DNA from: Pseudomonas mohnii
GTDB taxonomy: Bacteria > Pseudomonadota > Gammaproteobacteria > Pseudomonadales > Pseudomonadaceae
Direction of reading: 5' to 3'
DNA: 64,000 nt
Assembly: GCF_900105115.1 (NCBI RefSeq)
Contig: NZ_FNRV01000001.1
Span: 2,290,001 to 2,354,000 of the forward strand
The position numbers were made by a program, and so were the translations under genes. The notes under the pieces were generated by a model. The model was given only the letters and a program-made list of their open reading frames with translations, ran no database searches and was not told the origin of the DNA. How positions within the stretch are numbered: position 1 is the first letter of the stretch; every line of letters begins with the position of its first letter. This document shows positions 8,783 through 18,064 of the stretch, one piece after another.

Positions 8783-9070
8783 TCAATTCCGGCGGGCCAG
8801 TAACTTGTCTTGAGCTGCATGGCGCAATGCCGCAATGACACAGGGCTCCAGCCGTCCTTCCGCAATCAGCACATCGCGATGCAAACCGTCGACCACATCC
8901 GTGAGCAGACGCCTATCGCTCAATTGGGCCTGGTTGAACTTGCGTTCGACCACTACCGCCCCCATCGTATTCGTCAATGACACCCGGCATTCACCATGAA
9001 TACCCGACGGGGTCAGTGTCACCTGGTACGGGCTCAGAGCCTCACCGAGCAAGAGACTGATACTTTCCAT
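8783..9070 (-). CDS. DUF3509 family protein
   Basis: A 95-residue protein starting MESISLLLGEALSPYQVTLTPSG. It fits the Pseudomonas-specific DUF3509 family: small cytoplasmic proteins with LLGEAFxPYQVTLSPxG, then GxCxVTLxxxxGxVV and a C-terminal RDLLIAEGRL-like segment (here RDVLIAEGRLEPCVIAALR). The function is unknown. Two upstream in-frame GTG codons (9082, 9079) would add a few residues. ATG 9070 was chosen as the family start. No signal peptide or membrane segment is visible. The candidate sRNA lies immediately downstream. Confidence 0.8.
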   Translation of the reverse strand: MESISLLLGEALSPYQVTLTPSGIHGECRVSLTNTMGAVVVERKFNQAQLSDRRLLTDVVDGLHRDVLIAEGRLEPCVIAALRHAAQDKLLARRN

Positions 9071-9230
9071 CTCGATCACCACTCAATAGTCCGAAACAAA
9101 GTGCCTGGGGCATCTCTACAGTAAATGACCGCTGGCCCGAGAAGAAAGTTCTGAAAACCGGTTGGCGGGACGCTGCGCCTCCCGTCGATAGAGCATGCAT
9201 GCCAAAGATGACAGAGAAAAAACAAGCGCA

Positions 9231-10577
9231 TCACGCCCGTCGGATGCGCTGGTCGATATCAGTCCAGCCCCCGAGCAAACCTCGCAGTTGGCCGTCCGAA
9301 CTGTAAAACGGCACCGTCCATTGATAGATGTCCCTGAGGCCATTCATGAACAGCAATTGCCGCTCACTGAAGTGCGACTTGCGAGTCGCCAGTTGAGCCA
9401 TGAACTCGGTATGCAGCAGTTCAGCGGTCGCTTTGGGCAACACATCGAGTTCAATCAGTTGGCGGCCCTGCATTTGATCGAAACGGGTCGACAACCTCTC
9501 CTCATAGCTTTTATTGCACATGATCAAACGCCCTTGCAGATCCCGGACGAAAATCGGATCAGGCATGGCGTCAATCAACGCGTGCTGGAACGCGAGCTGA
9601 TCACTGAGGCTTTTCTCAGCCTGTGCCCGTTACTGGACCAACGCTGCCAACCGGCGATTCCAGAGTAAGGACAGCAACCCGAAGAGGCCGGCGATAACGA
9701 CTCCCCAGCAGCCCCACTCGGCAATCCGTTGACCGACGGTGCGTACTGGCGTTGTTGTTATCCCATTGAACCATTTCTGGCGAATGGCACGTAATTCGGC
9801 GGGAGGAAACGCCTCAAGCGCCTTGTTGAGGATGCTCAGCAACTGCGGCTGACCTTGACGCACTGCCAGGTAGTCCGGGTCCCACTTGCCCTCGACGATA
9901 TGGCCCGCCTGAAGCAATCCCGAGGGAAAAAGCTGAGCGCCGATCTCGTTTTCGATAGTTGCATGGGCCAGCCCGCTTTCGACCCAGGCGCGGGCCTCGG
10001 CGCTGGTCTTGACAGAGCGCAGCTCAATGGCAGGATATTCGCGCCGAATCAATGCCTCCAGGGCGTGGCGGGTCGGCAACACCAACACTCTTTTTGCCAA
10101 CTGGTGCAGCGATTGCACTGGTGGCTCCCCAGCCCGACCGACGAACACCCAGCCAGCACCACCAAACGCATAGCTGAAGTCCAGAAACGCTTTGCGCTCA
10201 TCATTCATCGAGAGCGTGGTGCTCATGTCCGCAGCCCCCCTCTCCAGACTTCCCAGCATCTGATCGATCGAAAAGGACTCGGCATGAACAAACTGCAAAC
10301 CGGTCATGGCACTGATGCGATCAAGCAAATCCCTGTTCAAGCCACTCCAATGGCCATGCTCATCCTTGAACAGGTACAGCGGGTACTCCAGTGATGCGAC
10401 GATGACGCGCGGATGCTCGGTAATCCATTTCAGCTCTTGAGCGTCCAGCCTGATCGTCTTCACGGGCTCAGGAGCCACCGAATGTGAGGCCAGCCCCCAT
10501 TGGGAGAAAACCAGGGCGCCGAGCAACAACAGCCAGCATGGGACTGACCTTGACCTTCTGAAAAACAGCATTGCCAC
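9231..10577 (-). pseudogene. Broken BvgS/EvgS-like sensor: binding domain, membrane segment, stop, PAS; kinase missing
   Basis: The first part (10577-9630) has a signal peptide, one SBP_bac_3-type periplasmic domain (KWITEHPRVIVASLEYPLY, LNRDLLDRISAMTGLQF) and a membrane helix (CWGVVIAGLFGLLSLLW), then NRRLAALVQ and TAA. The very same frame continues past the TAA (9632-9630) as RAQAEKSLSDQLAFQHALID and a full PAS domain (AMPDPIFVRDLQGRLIMCNK, GGWTDID) before a final TGA at 9231. BvgS-type sensors place PAS and HisKA next in exactly this way, so the TAA looks like a single CAA-to-TAA change. No HisKA, HATPase, receiver or Hpt sequence follows in any frame. Best read as a decayed sensor. Confidence 0.8.
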
Positions 10578-10640
10578 TTCCTTGATGATCAGCTCGCCCG
10601 TCCTTCATGGGCGACTCTTCCCGGCAAGTGTGGCATGCAG

Positions 10641-10668
10641 AAACAAGAAAGCCCGTCAGGAGACGGGC
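10641..10668 (-). terminator. Rho-independent terminator after thrC
   Basis: GCCCGTC (10651-10657), loop AGGA, GACGGGC (10662-10668). Read on the minus strand the stem is followed by TTTCTTGTTT, and it lies 25 bases past the thrC stop. Confidence 0.85.
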
Positions 10669-10692
10669 TTCAATTTGTGACAGCTTTTGCCG

Positions 10693-12102
10693 TTACAAAG
10701 GCTTGCCACGGTTGCCATGCTGACTGACAAAGGCCTGTACGGCTTTCAAGTCATTCGGCAACACGGTGCACCGCTCATCTCGCTCAAACAAATCAGAAAG
10801 ATGTGCGGGGAGTTCGAGTGCTTTTCCTACACCGGCTTTTTCCACGGCGTCCGGGAATTTGACCGGGTGGGCGGTGCCCAGGATCACCATCGGAATATCC
10901 AGGCTACGACGGCATTCCCGCGCGGCCTTCACGCCGATGGCGGTGTGCGGATCCAGCACTTCACCGGTCTGCTCATAGACTTCGGCGATGGTTTCGCAGG
11001 TTTGTGCATCATCCACTGCCAGCGAATCGAACAGTTTGCGTGCTTCGGTCCAGCGCTCCTGCTCGACGCTGAAACCGCCACCTTGCTTGAAGCTGTCCAT
11101 CAACCCGGCGATCGCCGCGCCGTTGCGACCGTGCAGGTCGAACAGCAGACGCTCGAAGTTCGAGGACACCATGATGTCCATGGAAGGCGACAGGGTGGCG
11201 TGCAGGGTTTCCTTGACGTACTGATTGCCGCTCATGAAGCGGTGCAGGATGTCGTTGCGGTTGGTGGCGACGATCAACTGGTTGATCGGCAGACCCATGT
11301 TGCGCGCCAGGTAGCCGGCAAAAATGTCGCCGAAGTTGCCGGTCGGGACCGAGAACGACACCGAACGCGCCGGGCCACCCAATTGAAGCGCCGCGTAGAA
11401 GTAGTAAACGATCTGGGCCATGATCCGCGCCCAGTTGATCGAGTTCACTGCCACCAGGCGAGTGCCCTTGAGGAAGCCCTGGTCGGCGAAGCTCGCCTTG
11501 ACCATTTCCTGGCAGTCATCGAAGTTGCCTTCGATCGCGATGTTGTGGATGTTCTCGCCGAAGATGGTGGTCATCTGCCGACGCTGCACTTCCGATACGC
11601 GATTGTGCGGGTGCAGGATGAAGATATCGACGTTTTCGCAGTGCTTGCAGCCTTCGATGGCGGCCGAACCGGTATCACCGGAAGTCGCACCGACGATCAC
11701 CACGCGCTCGCCGCGCTTTTCCAGCACGTAGTCGAGCAGGCGACCGAGCAGTTGCAGGGCGAAGTCCTTGAACGCCAGGGTAGGGCCGTGGAACAGCTCC
11801 AGCACCCACTCATTGCCATTCAACTGACGCAGCGGTGCAACGGCGCTGTGGGCAAATACGCCGTAGGTCTCTTCAAGAATCTTTTTGAAATCGGCGTCCG
11901 GAATGCTGCCGGTGACGAACGGGCGCATGACCCGGAACGCCAGCTCGTGATAGGGCAGGCCGGCCCAGGAAGCGATCTCTTCCTGGGTGAAACGTGGCAG
12001 GTTTTCCGGGACGTACAGACCGCCATCGGTGGCCAGACCGGCCAGCAGGACGTCTTCGAAATTCAGGGCCGGTGCCTGGCCGCGGGTACTGATGTAGCGC
12101 AT
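10693..12102 (-). CDS. thrC: Threonine synthase
   Basis: A 469-residue PLP enzyme converting O-phospho-L-homoserine to L-threonine, the last step of threonine synthesis. The start MRYISTRGQAPALNFEDVLLAGLATDGGLYVPE is typical of the E. coli/Pseudomonas class. The PLP lysine is Lys112 in HGPTLAFKDFALQ, and the phosphate loop is GATSGDTGSAAIEG. The ATG at 12102 fits the family better than an upstream in-frame start. It lies downstream of hom on the same strand, the usual hom-thrC pair, followed by a clear terminator. Confidence 0.97.
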   Translation of the reverse strand: MRYISTRGQAPALNFEDVLLAGLATDGGLYVPENLPRFTQEEIASWAGLPYHELAFRVMRPFVTGSIPDADFKKILEETYGVFAHSAVAPLRQLNGNEWVLELFHGPTLAFKDFALQLLGRLLDYVLEKRGERVVIVGATSGDTGSAAIEGCKHCENVDIFILHPHNRVSEVQRRQMTTIFGENIHNIAIEGNFDDCQEMVKASFADQGFLKGTRLVAVNSINWARIMAQIVYYFYAALQLGGPARSVSFSVPTGNFGDIFAGYLARNMGLPINQLIVATNRNDILHRFMSGNQYVKETLHATLSPSMDIMVSSNFERLLFDLHGRNGAAIAGLMDSFKQGGGFSVEQERWTEARKLFDSLAVDDAQTCETIAEVYEQTGEVLDPHTAIGVKAARECRRSLDIPMVILGTAHPVKFPDAVEKAGVGKALELPAHLSDLFERDERCTVLPNDLKAVQAFVSQHGNRGKPL

Positions 12103-12121
12103 AAGGGCAAACCTTTGGTTT

Positions 12122-12206
12122 GGAGCTTCAGCTTCAAGCTTCGAGCTGCAAGTCAAAAGCGGATTGGCTCTTGCTTGCAGCTTGTGGCTTGTGGCTTGCA
12201 GCTGCT
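12122..12206. repeat. AGCTTGCAGCTTG-type degenerate repeat cluster (hom-thrC gap)
   Basis: The hom-thrC spacer is almost entirely made of short alternating copies of AGCTTCAAGCT, GAGCTGCAAG, GCTTGCAGCTTG, TGGCTTGTGGCTTGCAGCT. Similar tracts occur at 56610-56772 and 62747-62822. The tract can fold on itself because the unit is near-palindromic. Confidence 0.65.
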
Positions 12207-12207
12207 G

Positions 12208-13512
12208 TTAGTTCAGATGTTCGACGCGGATCCGTACGACAGGACCCACAACGCCAGCCAAGGCTTCCAGGGCGGTGATCGCGTCGTTGATGTGCTGCTC
12301 CAGCACACGGTGGGTCAGCAGGATCATCGGCACCAGGCCGTCGTGTTCTTCGACTTCCTTCTGCATGATCGATTCGATGTTGATACCGCGTTCCGACAGG
12401 ATGCTCGCGACTTGCGCCAGCACGCCCGGATGGTCCTTGGCCTGAATGCGCAGGTAGTAGGCGCTTTCGCAGGCTTCGATCGGCAGGATCGGGTGCGCCG
12501 ACAGCGAATCCGGCTGGAAGGCCAGGTGCGGCACGCGGTTTTCCGGATCGGAAGTCATGGCGCGAACGACATCCACCAAGTCGGCAATGACCGACGAAGC
12601 CGTCGGTTCCATGCCGGCACCGGCACCGTAGAACAGGGTCGAGCCGGCAGCATCACCGTTGACCATGACCGCGTTCATCACGCCGTTGACGTTGGCGATC
12701 AACCGATCGGCCGGGATCAGCGTCGGGTGTACGCGCAGCTCAATACCGGCCGCGGTGCTGCGCGCCACGCCCAGGTGCTTGATGCGATAGCCCAGCGCTT
12801 CGGCATAGTTCACGTCAGCGGTGGTCAGCTTGGTGATGCCTTCGGTGTAGGCCTTGTCGAATTGCAGCGGGATACCGAAGGCGATGGACGCCAGGATCGT
12901 CAGCTTGTGCGCCGCGTCGATGCCTTCAACGTCGAAGGTCGGATCCGCTTCGGCATAACCCAGAGCTTGCGCCTCGGCCAGCACGTCTTCGAAGGTGCGA
13001 CCCTTTTCGCGCATCTCGGTCAGGATAAAGTTACCGGTGCCGTTGATGATCCCGGCCACCCAGTTGATACGGTTGGCCGACAGGCCTTCGCGAATCGCCT
13101 TGATCACCGGGATGCCACCCGCCACGGCCGCTTCGAACGCAACGATCACGCCCTTTTCGCGAGCCTTGGCGAAAATTTCGTTACCGTGAACGGCGATAAG
13201 CGCCTTGTTCGCGGTGACCACATGCTTGCCATTCTCGATGGCCTTGAGTACCAGCTCACGGGCAACGGTGTAGCCGCCCATCAGCTCTATAACGATGTCG
13301 ATCTCAGGGTTCGTGGCCACTTCGAAGACATCGTTGGTAATCGCAATACCGGTCGTTTGGAACTGAGGCTTTGGCGTGCGCATGGCAATTTGTGCCACTT
13401 CGATTCCACGCCCGGCACGACGAGCAATTTCCTCGGCGTTGCGCTGAAGTACGTTGAAGGTACCGCCACCGACGGTTCCTAACCCACAGATGCCTACTTT
13501 GACCGGTTTCAC
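12208..13512 (-). CDS. hom: Homoserine dehydrogenase
   Basis: A 434-residue monofunctional NAD(P)-dependent homoserine dehydrogenase (aspartate semialdehyde to homoserine). The Rossmann motif GICGLGTVGGGTFNVL is at residues about 6-21, and the catalytic core (GNFILTEMREKGRTFEDVLAEAQALGYAEADPTFDVEG) is intact. A C-terminal ACT domain (YYLRIQAKDHPGVLAQVASIL) suggests feedback control by threonine. The start is GTG at 13512, preceded by GGGGAG with good spacing, giving VKPVKVGICGLG, the standard Pseudomonas N-terminus. It precedes thrC on the same strand. Confidence 0.96.
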   Translation of the reverse strand: MKPVKVGICGLGTVGGGTFNVLQRNAEEIARRAGRGIEVAQIAMRTPKPQFQTTGIAITNDVFEVATNPEIDIVIELMGGYTVARELVLKAIENGKHVVTANKALIAVHGNEIFAKAREKGVIVAFEAAVAGGIPVIKAIREGLSANRINWVAGIINGTGNFILTEMREKGRTFEDVLAEAQALGYAEADPTFDVEGIDAAHKLTILASIAFGIPLQFDKAYTEGITKLTTADVNYAEALGYRIKHLGVARSTAAGIELRVHPTLIPADRLIANVNGVMNAVMVNGDAAGSTLFYGAGAGMEPTASSVIADLVDVVRAMTSDPENRVPHLAFQPDSLSAHPILPIEACESAYYLRIQAKDHPGVLAQVASILSERGINIESIMQKEVEEHDGLVPMILLTHRVLEQHINDAITALEALAGVVGPVVRIRVEHLN

Positions 13513-13646
13513 TGTGAACTCCCCATAAAACGGCCGACTCAAGGCCGGCCGTGAAAACAACCGCATGCTCGCGGCTCTCTATTGATGGCCCGGCGAATGC
13601 TGCTGCCGGACCATGATCGTCAATGGCTGACCGTGACGATGCGAAT

Positions 13647-14378
13647 TTACTTCGCGCCCAACGCCAGTTTGGCGACTTGTGGCGCAGGCTGGTAGCCCGG
13701 AATGACCTGACCGTCGGCCAAAACGATGGCCGGCGTACCGTTCACGCCAATCGACTGGCCGAGGGCAAACTGTTTGGAAACCGGGTTATCGCACTTGGCG
13801 GCCTTGATTTCCTTGCCGTCGACCATCTTGTCCATGGCTGCTTTCTTGTCTTTCGAGCACCAAACCGCTTGCAACTGTTCGTCACCCGGCGAGCCCAGGC
13901 CCTGGCGCGGGAACGCAACATAACGCACCTCGATGCCGCGCTTGTTCAGCTCAGGCACTTCTGCGTGCAGTTTGTGGCAGTACGGGCAGGTCGTGTCGGT
14001 GAACACGGTGATGTGCGACTTGGTTTCGCCAATGGCCGGGTAAACCACGGTTTCAGCGACCGGAATCTCATTGATCAACTTAGAGATGCCAAGGCGCTCG
14101 GTCTTCTCGGTCAGGTTGACCGGTTTGCCATCCTTGAGCTGGAACAGGTAGCCCTGAACCACGTACTGGCCATCGGCACTGGCATACAGCACGCGGCTGC
14201 CCTTCAATTTGACTTCGTACAGGCCCGGCAGCGGGCTGGCGGTGATGCTTTCTACCGGCACTTCGAGCTGGAGGTTTTCCAGGCTTTTACGGATGGCTTT
14301 GTCGGCCGCGTCATCGGCGACGGCAAAGGTGCTGACCAACGCAATGGCGGCGGCAGCGAAAATCTGGGTCAGACGCAT
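13647..14378 (-). CDS. dsbC: Thiol:disulfide isomerase DsbC
   Basis: A 243-residue periplasmic disulfide isomerase. A signal peptide (MRLTQIFAAAAIALVSTFAVA) is followed by the N-terminal dimerisation domain and a thioredoxin domain with the active site CPYC at residues 131-134 (FTDTTCPYCHKLHAE) and the cis-Pro loop GTPAIVLADG. DsbC reshuffles wrong disulfides and is kept reduced by DsbD. The gene lies between xerD and hom, the order found in many pseudomonads. The ATG at 14378 gives the canonical signal sequence. Confidence 0.96.
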   Translation of the reverse strand: MRLTQIFAAAAIALVSTFAVADDAADKAIRKSLENLQLEVPVESITASPLPGLYEVKLKGSRVLYASADGQYVVQGYLFQLKDGKPVNLTEKTERLGISKLINEIPVAETVVYPAIGETKSHITVFTDTTCPYCHKLHAEVPELNKRGIEVRYVAFPRQGLGSPGDEQLQAVWCSKDKKAAMDKMVDGKEIKAAKCDNPVSKQFALGQSIGVNGTPAIVLADGQVIPGYQPAPQVAKLALGAK

Positions 14379-14529
14379 GAGAACTCCTGAAGGCGGACAA
14401 ATGGGACGATCAGAACGCCCGTGCCGAAACACCGGGTCATAACCGCCCATCGTGCAAACCGACAAAGCCTACCACATAAGGCAACGGTGTCCGACTCCCG
14501 GTGATGCAAGGCTTTGGCGACTGCTTTAT

Positions 14530-14618
14530 ATGGGAGCGAGCTGGCTCGCGATAGCGGTCAGTCAGGCGCCATTAATGTTGGAGTTCAGGCCTCATCGCGA
14601 GCCAGCTCGCTCCCACAG
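14530..14618. repeat. REPIN-type inverted repeat pair between dsbC and xerD
   Basis: TGGGAGCGAGCTGGCTCGCG (14531-14550) and its inverse ATCGCGAGCCAGCTCGCTCC (14594-14613, followed by CACA) flank a short spacer. They lie just beyond the xerD stop, so they may act as the 3' structure of xerD mRNA. Confidence 0.75.
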
Positions 14619-14626
14619 GACTTACG

Positions 14627-15523
14627 CTAGCCTCTAGGGTGGTGCTTGGCGTGCAAGTCCTGCAACCGCGCCCGGGCAACATGGGTATAGATCTGGGTGG
14701 TCGACAAATCGCTGTGCCCCAGCAGCATCTGCACCACCCGTAGGTCGGCACCGTGGTTGAGCAAGTGTGTGGCGAAAGCATGTCGCAATGTGTGCGGCGA
14801 CAGCGACTTGCCGATTCCCGCGACTTTCGCCTGATGCTTGATCCGATGCCAGAACGTTTGGCGGGTCATCTGCTCGCCGCGCTGACTGGGGAACAAGACA
14901 TCGCTGGGACGCCCGCCAAGCAGCTCGCCACGCCCATCGCGCATGTAGCGCTCGACCCAGACAATCGCCTCCTCTCCCATCGGTACCAGTCGCTCCTTGC
15001 TGCCTTTGCCCATCACTCGCAAGACGCCCTGGCGCAGATTGACCTGCTCCAGCGTCAGGCTGATCAGTTCCGTTACCCGAAGGCCGCAGGCATAAAGCAC
15101 TTCCAGCATGGCGCGGTCGCGCTGCCCGATGGCTTCGCTCAAATCAGGCGCCTTCAACAGTGCTTCTACATCGGCCTCCGACAAGGATTTGGGCAGCGGC
15201 CTGCCGAGCTGCGGCATATCGATGCGGAGTGTCGGGTCAACAGCGATCAGCTTTTCCCGCAGCAAATAGCGATAGAAGCCACGCACTCCGGAGAGAAATC
15301 GTGCGGTTGAACGGGGTTTGTAGTTTTGCTCCACACGCCAGGCCAAATGATCGAGGATCAACTCGCGTCCGGCGCTGACCAACTCCAGCCCCTTTTCCTG
15401 CAACCAGCCGTTGAACAGGGCCAGATCACTGCGATAGGCATCGCGGGTGTTATCGGAAAGCCCCTTCTCCAACCATAGTGCGTCGAGGAACTGGTCTATC
15501 AATGGATGTTCGATGGCAGGCAT
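14627..15523 (-). CDS. xerD: Site-specific tyrosine recombinase XerD
   Basis: A 298-residue tyrosine recombinase that with XerC resolves chromosome dimers at dif under FtsK control. The SAM-like core-binding N-domain starts MPAIEHPLIDQFLDALWLEKGLS, and the catalytic domain keeps the R-K-HxxR-H-Y set: ACGLRVTEL, GKGSKERLVP, HTLRHAFATH and LGHSDLSTTQIYTHV with the nucleophilic Tyr. The ATG at 15523 was taken because a GTG two codons upstream adds nothing family-like. The gene is chromosomal and core, with no integron or phage context. Confidence 0.96.
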   Translation of the reverse strand: MPAIEHPLIDQFLDALWLEKGLSDNTRDAYRSDLALFNGWLQEKGLELVSAGRELILDHLAWRVEQNYKPRSTARFLSGVRGFYRYLLREKLIAVDPTLRIDMPQLGRPLPKSLSEADVEALLKAPDLSEAIGQRDRAMLEVLYACGLRVTELISLTLEQVNLRQGVLRVMGKGSKERLVPMGEEAIVWVERYMRDGRGELLGGRPSDVLFPSQRGEQMTRQTFWHRIKHQAKVAGIGKSLSPHTLRHAFATHLLNHGADLRVVQMLLGHSDLSTTQIYTHVARARLQDLHAKHHPRG

Positions 15524-15868
15524 GGGCACTCAAAACACACGGCCTTGAAACGGCGCGTAAAAATTCAGGAGGACGGTAGAAACGGTCGCTAGTCTTTCAT
15601 AGCCAGCCACTGCACGAAACAGGGAGCTTGAATGAGTGGACAGCAGATTGTATTGGCATTCTGGCCGGTCCCGTTTTGCACCGCTGCGCCTTCGCGCGCA
15701 TCGCGCAAGGTTCTGTTGCAACCGGACAGTCGAGTGGACTCTGCTGACGTTGATTCAGCCCGAGGCAGGACAGGCTCGACAGCACGGGGATCTGCTCAAG
15801 CGTCGCTAAATCACAGGCAACAAAAAAGCAGCCCGTAGGCTGCTTTTTTTCTGCATCGGAAGCTGGAC
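15524..15868. other. xerD-rplS spacer, no convincing gene
   Basis: 345 bases on which several 60-70 codon frames are open on both strands, none with a family-like sequence, and all explained by high GC. The only clear element is the rplS terminator at 15822-15849. Confidence 0.6.
15822..15849 (-). terminator. Rho-independent terminator after rplS
   Basis: AAAAAAGCAGCC (15822-15833), loop CGTA, GGCTGCTTTTTT (15838-15849): a 12-base-pair stem with A and T flanks, so it can work in both directions. It closes the rpsP-rimM-trmD-rplS operon. Confidence 0.92.
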
Positions 15869-16219
15869 TTAAGCCAGTTTTTCCTTGATGCGAGCTGCTT
15901 TACCGGACAGGTCACGCAGGTAGTACAGCTTGGCTTTACGTACGTCACCGCGACGCTTAACGGCCATGCTGTCGATTTGCGGGCTGTAGGTCTGGAAAGT
16001 ACGCTCTACGCCAACACCGTTGGAGATTTTACGAACGGTGAATGCACTGTTTACGCCGCGGTTACGCTTGGCGATAACAACGCCTTCGAACGCTTGCAGA
16101 CGCGAACGGTCGCCTTCCTTCACTTTCACCTGAACGACAATGGTGTCGCCCGGGGCAAAGGTAGGGATCTCTTTGGTCATCTGCTCTGCTTCGAGTGCAA
16201 GGATGATTTTGTTAGTCAT
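15869..16219 (-). CDS. rplS: 50S ribosomal protein L19
   Basis: A 116-residue protein of the 30S-50S interface ([66 protein letters not shown]). It is the last gene of the conserved rpsP-rimM-trmD-rplS operon and is followed directly by a terminator. Length is normal. Confidence 0.98.
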
Positions 16220-16264
16220 GCTGTGCTCCTAAGGTAAATCGTCGGATCTACCATCGATACGTTG

Positions 16265-17017
16265 TTAACTATCGTCCCGCTCGCGGATATATTCCTCGAG
16301 CAGCTTCTTCTCTTCTCCAGAAAGCGAGCGGCTTTCCAGAAGATCGGCGCGTCGTTCATAGGTCCGACCAAGGGACTGCTGTAAACGCCAACGCCGGATG
16401 TGCGCGTGATTGCCACTTAGCAATACGTCGGGAACACGCTGATCCGCATACACCTCCGGTCGGGTGTAGTGCGGGCAATCCAGCAAACCATCCGTAAAGG
16501 AATCTTCCTCGGCGGAGTCCGCATGCCCTAAAGCTCCAGGCAGCAGTCGTGTAACCGCATCGATCAGGACCATCGCCGGCAGCTCACCGCCAGACAGTAC
16601 ATAGTCGCCAATCGACCACTCTTCATCGACATGAGCTTCAATAAACCGCTCGTCAATGCCTTCATAGCGGCCGGCAATCAGGATCAATGCATCCAGATTC
16701 GCCAACTCGCGTACCGCCGACTGAGTCAGTTGACGGCCTTGGGGCGACAGGTAAATCACCTTCGCGCCCTCCCCGGCGGCGGCTTTGGCTTGAACCAGAG
16801 CGTCTTCCAGGGGCTTGATCTTCATCACCATGCCCGGACCACCGCCAAATGGGCGATCATCCACAGTGTGATGTCGATCCGTCGTGTAGTCTCGCGGATT
16901 CCAACAGGTGAGCTGCAAGAGCCCCTGTTTCACCGCACGACTGGTGATGCCGTACTCGCTGATGGCGGAGAACATCTCGGGAAACAAACTGATCACTTCT
17001 ACGCGCAAGTTAGCCAC
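16265..17017 (-). CDS. trmD: tRNA (guanine-N1)-methyltransferase TrmD
   Basis: A 250-residue SPOUT methyltransferase forming m1G37 in tRNAs with a G36, preventing +1 frameshifts. The sequence [31 protein letters not shown], the knot loop with [14 protein letters not shown] and [16 protein letters not shown], and the Asp general-base region are intact. The start is GTG at 17017, matching the family N-terminus and lying 2 bases after the rimM stop. A longer upstream frame only reads into rimM. Confidence 0.96.
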   Translation of the reverse strand: MANLRVEVISLFPEMFSAISEYGITSRAVKQGLLQLTCWNPRDYTTDRHHTVDDRPFGGGPGMVMKIKPLEDALVQAKAAAGEGAKVIYLSPQGRQLTQSAVRELANLDALILIAGRYEGIDERFIEAHVDEEWSIGDYVLSGGELPAMVLIDAVTRLLPGALGHADSAEEDSFTDGLLDCPHYTRPEVYADQRVPDVLLSGNHAHIRRWRLQQSLGRTYERRADLLESRSLSGEEKKLLEEYIRERDDS

Positions 17018-17019
17018 GC

Positions 17020-17556
17020 TTAGAAATCCGCGTCCCAATCCACCTTCATCTCGCCCGCGGCCAGGTCGACGGCCAACACGCATTGCTCGGTATAGGGCAA
17101 CAGGCGTTCGCGATCATCCAGGCTGCCAGCGCAAGGCTTGACCACCATTACATCATTCGAGCCGGTCTCGAGCAGGTGATCGATCTTCCCGAACAGTTGT
17201 CCGAGGGTGTCGATAACCTTGAGACCTTCCAGCTGGTACCAGTAGTACTCGCCGTCGGTCAGTTCAGGGAACAGGTTGCGCGGCACGCAGATCTCATAAC
17301 CGGCCAGAAGACGAGCTTCTTCACGATCATCGAGACCCTTGAGCTTTGCGACCAGGAACTTGTCGTTCCCGCGTCCGCTGACCAGCTCTACCTGCTTTAC
17401 ATTGCCGTCACGCTTGAGCGTCCAGGTTTTGTAATCCAGCAGGTTCTTAATCGGATCAGTAAAGGAGTACACCTTCACTTCGCCGCGAACGCCGTGAACC
17501 GAGTAAATCTTGCCGATAACGATCAAATCATCAGCAACAGCTGGCGTCGCGTTCAT
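17020..17556 (-). CDS. rimM: Ribosome maturation factor RimM
   Basis: A 178-residue 30S assembly factor that binds S19 and helps mature the 3' domain of 16S rRNA. The N-terminal RimM domain ([25 protein letters not shown]) and C-terminal PRC-barrel ([36 protein letters not shown]) are visible. It lies between rpsP and trmD with spacings of a few bases, so it is translationally linked. Confidence 0.96.
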   Translation of the reverse strand: MNATPAVADDLIVIGKIYSVHGVRGEVKVYSFTDPIKNLLDYKTWTLKRDGNVKQVELVSGRGNDKFLVAKLKGLDDREEARLLAGYEICVPRNLFPELTDGEYYWYQLEGLKVIDTLGQLFGKIDHLLETGSNDVMVVKPCAGSLDDRERLLPYTEQCVLAVDLAAGEMKVDWDADF

Positions 17557-17561
17557 ATTGC

Positions 17562-17813
17562 TCAGGCCGCAGCCTTAGCAGATTCCTTCAACAACTGAGC
17601 AACGCGCTCAGAAGGTTGTGCACCAACGCTCAGCCAGTAGGCTACGCGCTCTTGGTTCACGGACAGACGGACTTCTTGACCACGAGCAACCGGGTTGAAG
17701 AAACCAACCTGTTCCTTGTGCGAACCGTCGCGCGGGTTGCGGCTGTCGGTTACGGTCAAGTGGTAAAACGGGCGCTTTTTGGAGCCGCCAAGGGCAAGAC
17801 GGATTGTTAGCAT
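17562..17813 (-). CDS. rpsP: 30S ribosomal protein S16
   Basis: An 83-residue ribosomal protein beginning [30 protein letters not shown], the standard bS16 N-terminus with [16 protein letters not shown]. First gene of the rpsP-rimM-trmD-rplS operon. Its promoter should lie in the 250-base gap before ffh. Confidence 0.98.
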   Translation of the reverse strand: MLTIRLALGGSKKRPFYHLTVTDSRNPRDGSHKEQVGFFNPVARGQEVRLSVNQERVAYWLSVGAQPSERVAQLLKESAKAAA

Positions 17814-18035
17814 GTGAACATCGTTCCTGTAGTCGGTGCTGCAAATCTAAATGCACAGCGGGCATGGGTGCCCGAAAGGCCGCATATTCTAAGGAATATC
17901 CGGACTTTTGCAAATGCCTTTTTCCGGCACCTATCAAAGTGCCATTCAGATCTGCCATAGAGCCGTCGTTAAAAACGGCCGGTCAGCTCCCGCCAAATGC
18001 GGGTTTGCTGGAGATCCCGCGTCCTTGCGGGGTCT

Positions 18036-18057
18036 GCGCCGGTGCGACGACCGGCGC
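18036..18057 (-). terminator. GC-rich hairpin just past ffh
   Basis: GCGCCGGT (18036-18043) and ACCGGCGC (18050-18057) form an 8-base-pair stem directly after the ffh stop. A second CCCGC/GCGGG stem follows. There is no immediate T-run, so termination is less certain than hairpin formation. Confidence 0.5.
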
Positions 18058-18064
18058 GGATTCT

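Noticed and set aside
10687..13482. A 931-codon open frame on the plus strand across thrC and hom
   Set aside because: It is antisense to two well-supported genes. GC-rich codon use with few stops in the complementary frame explains it, and the product has no family features (Gln/Arg/His/Asp-rich, low complexity).
15597..15838. Small frames between xerD and rplS on both strands
   Set aside because: They overlap one another on opposite strands, have no ribosome-binding sites and show no protein-like pattern. The spacer is non-coding apart from the terminator.
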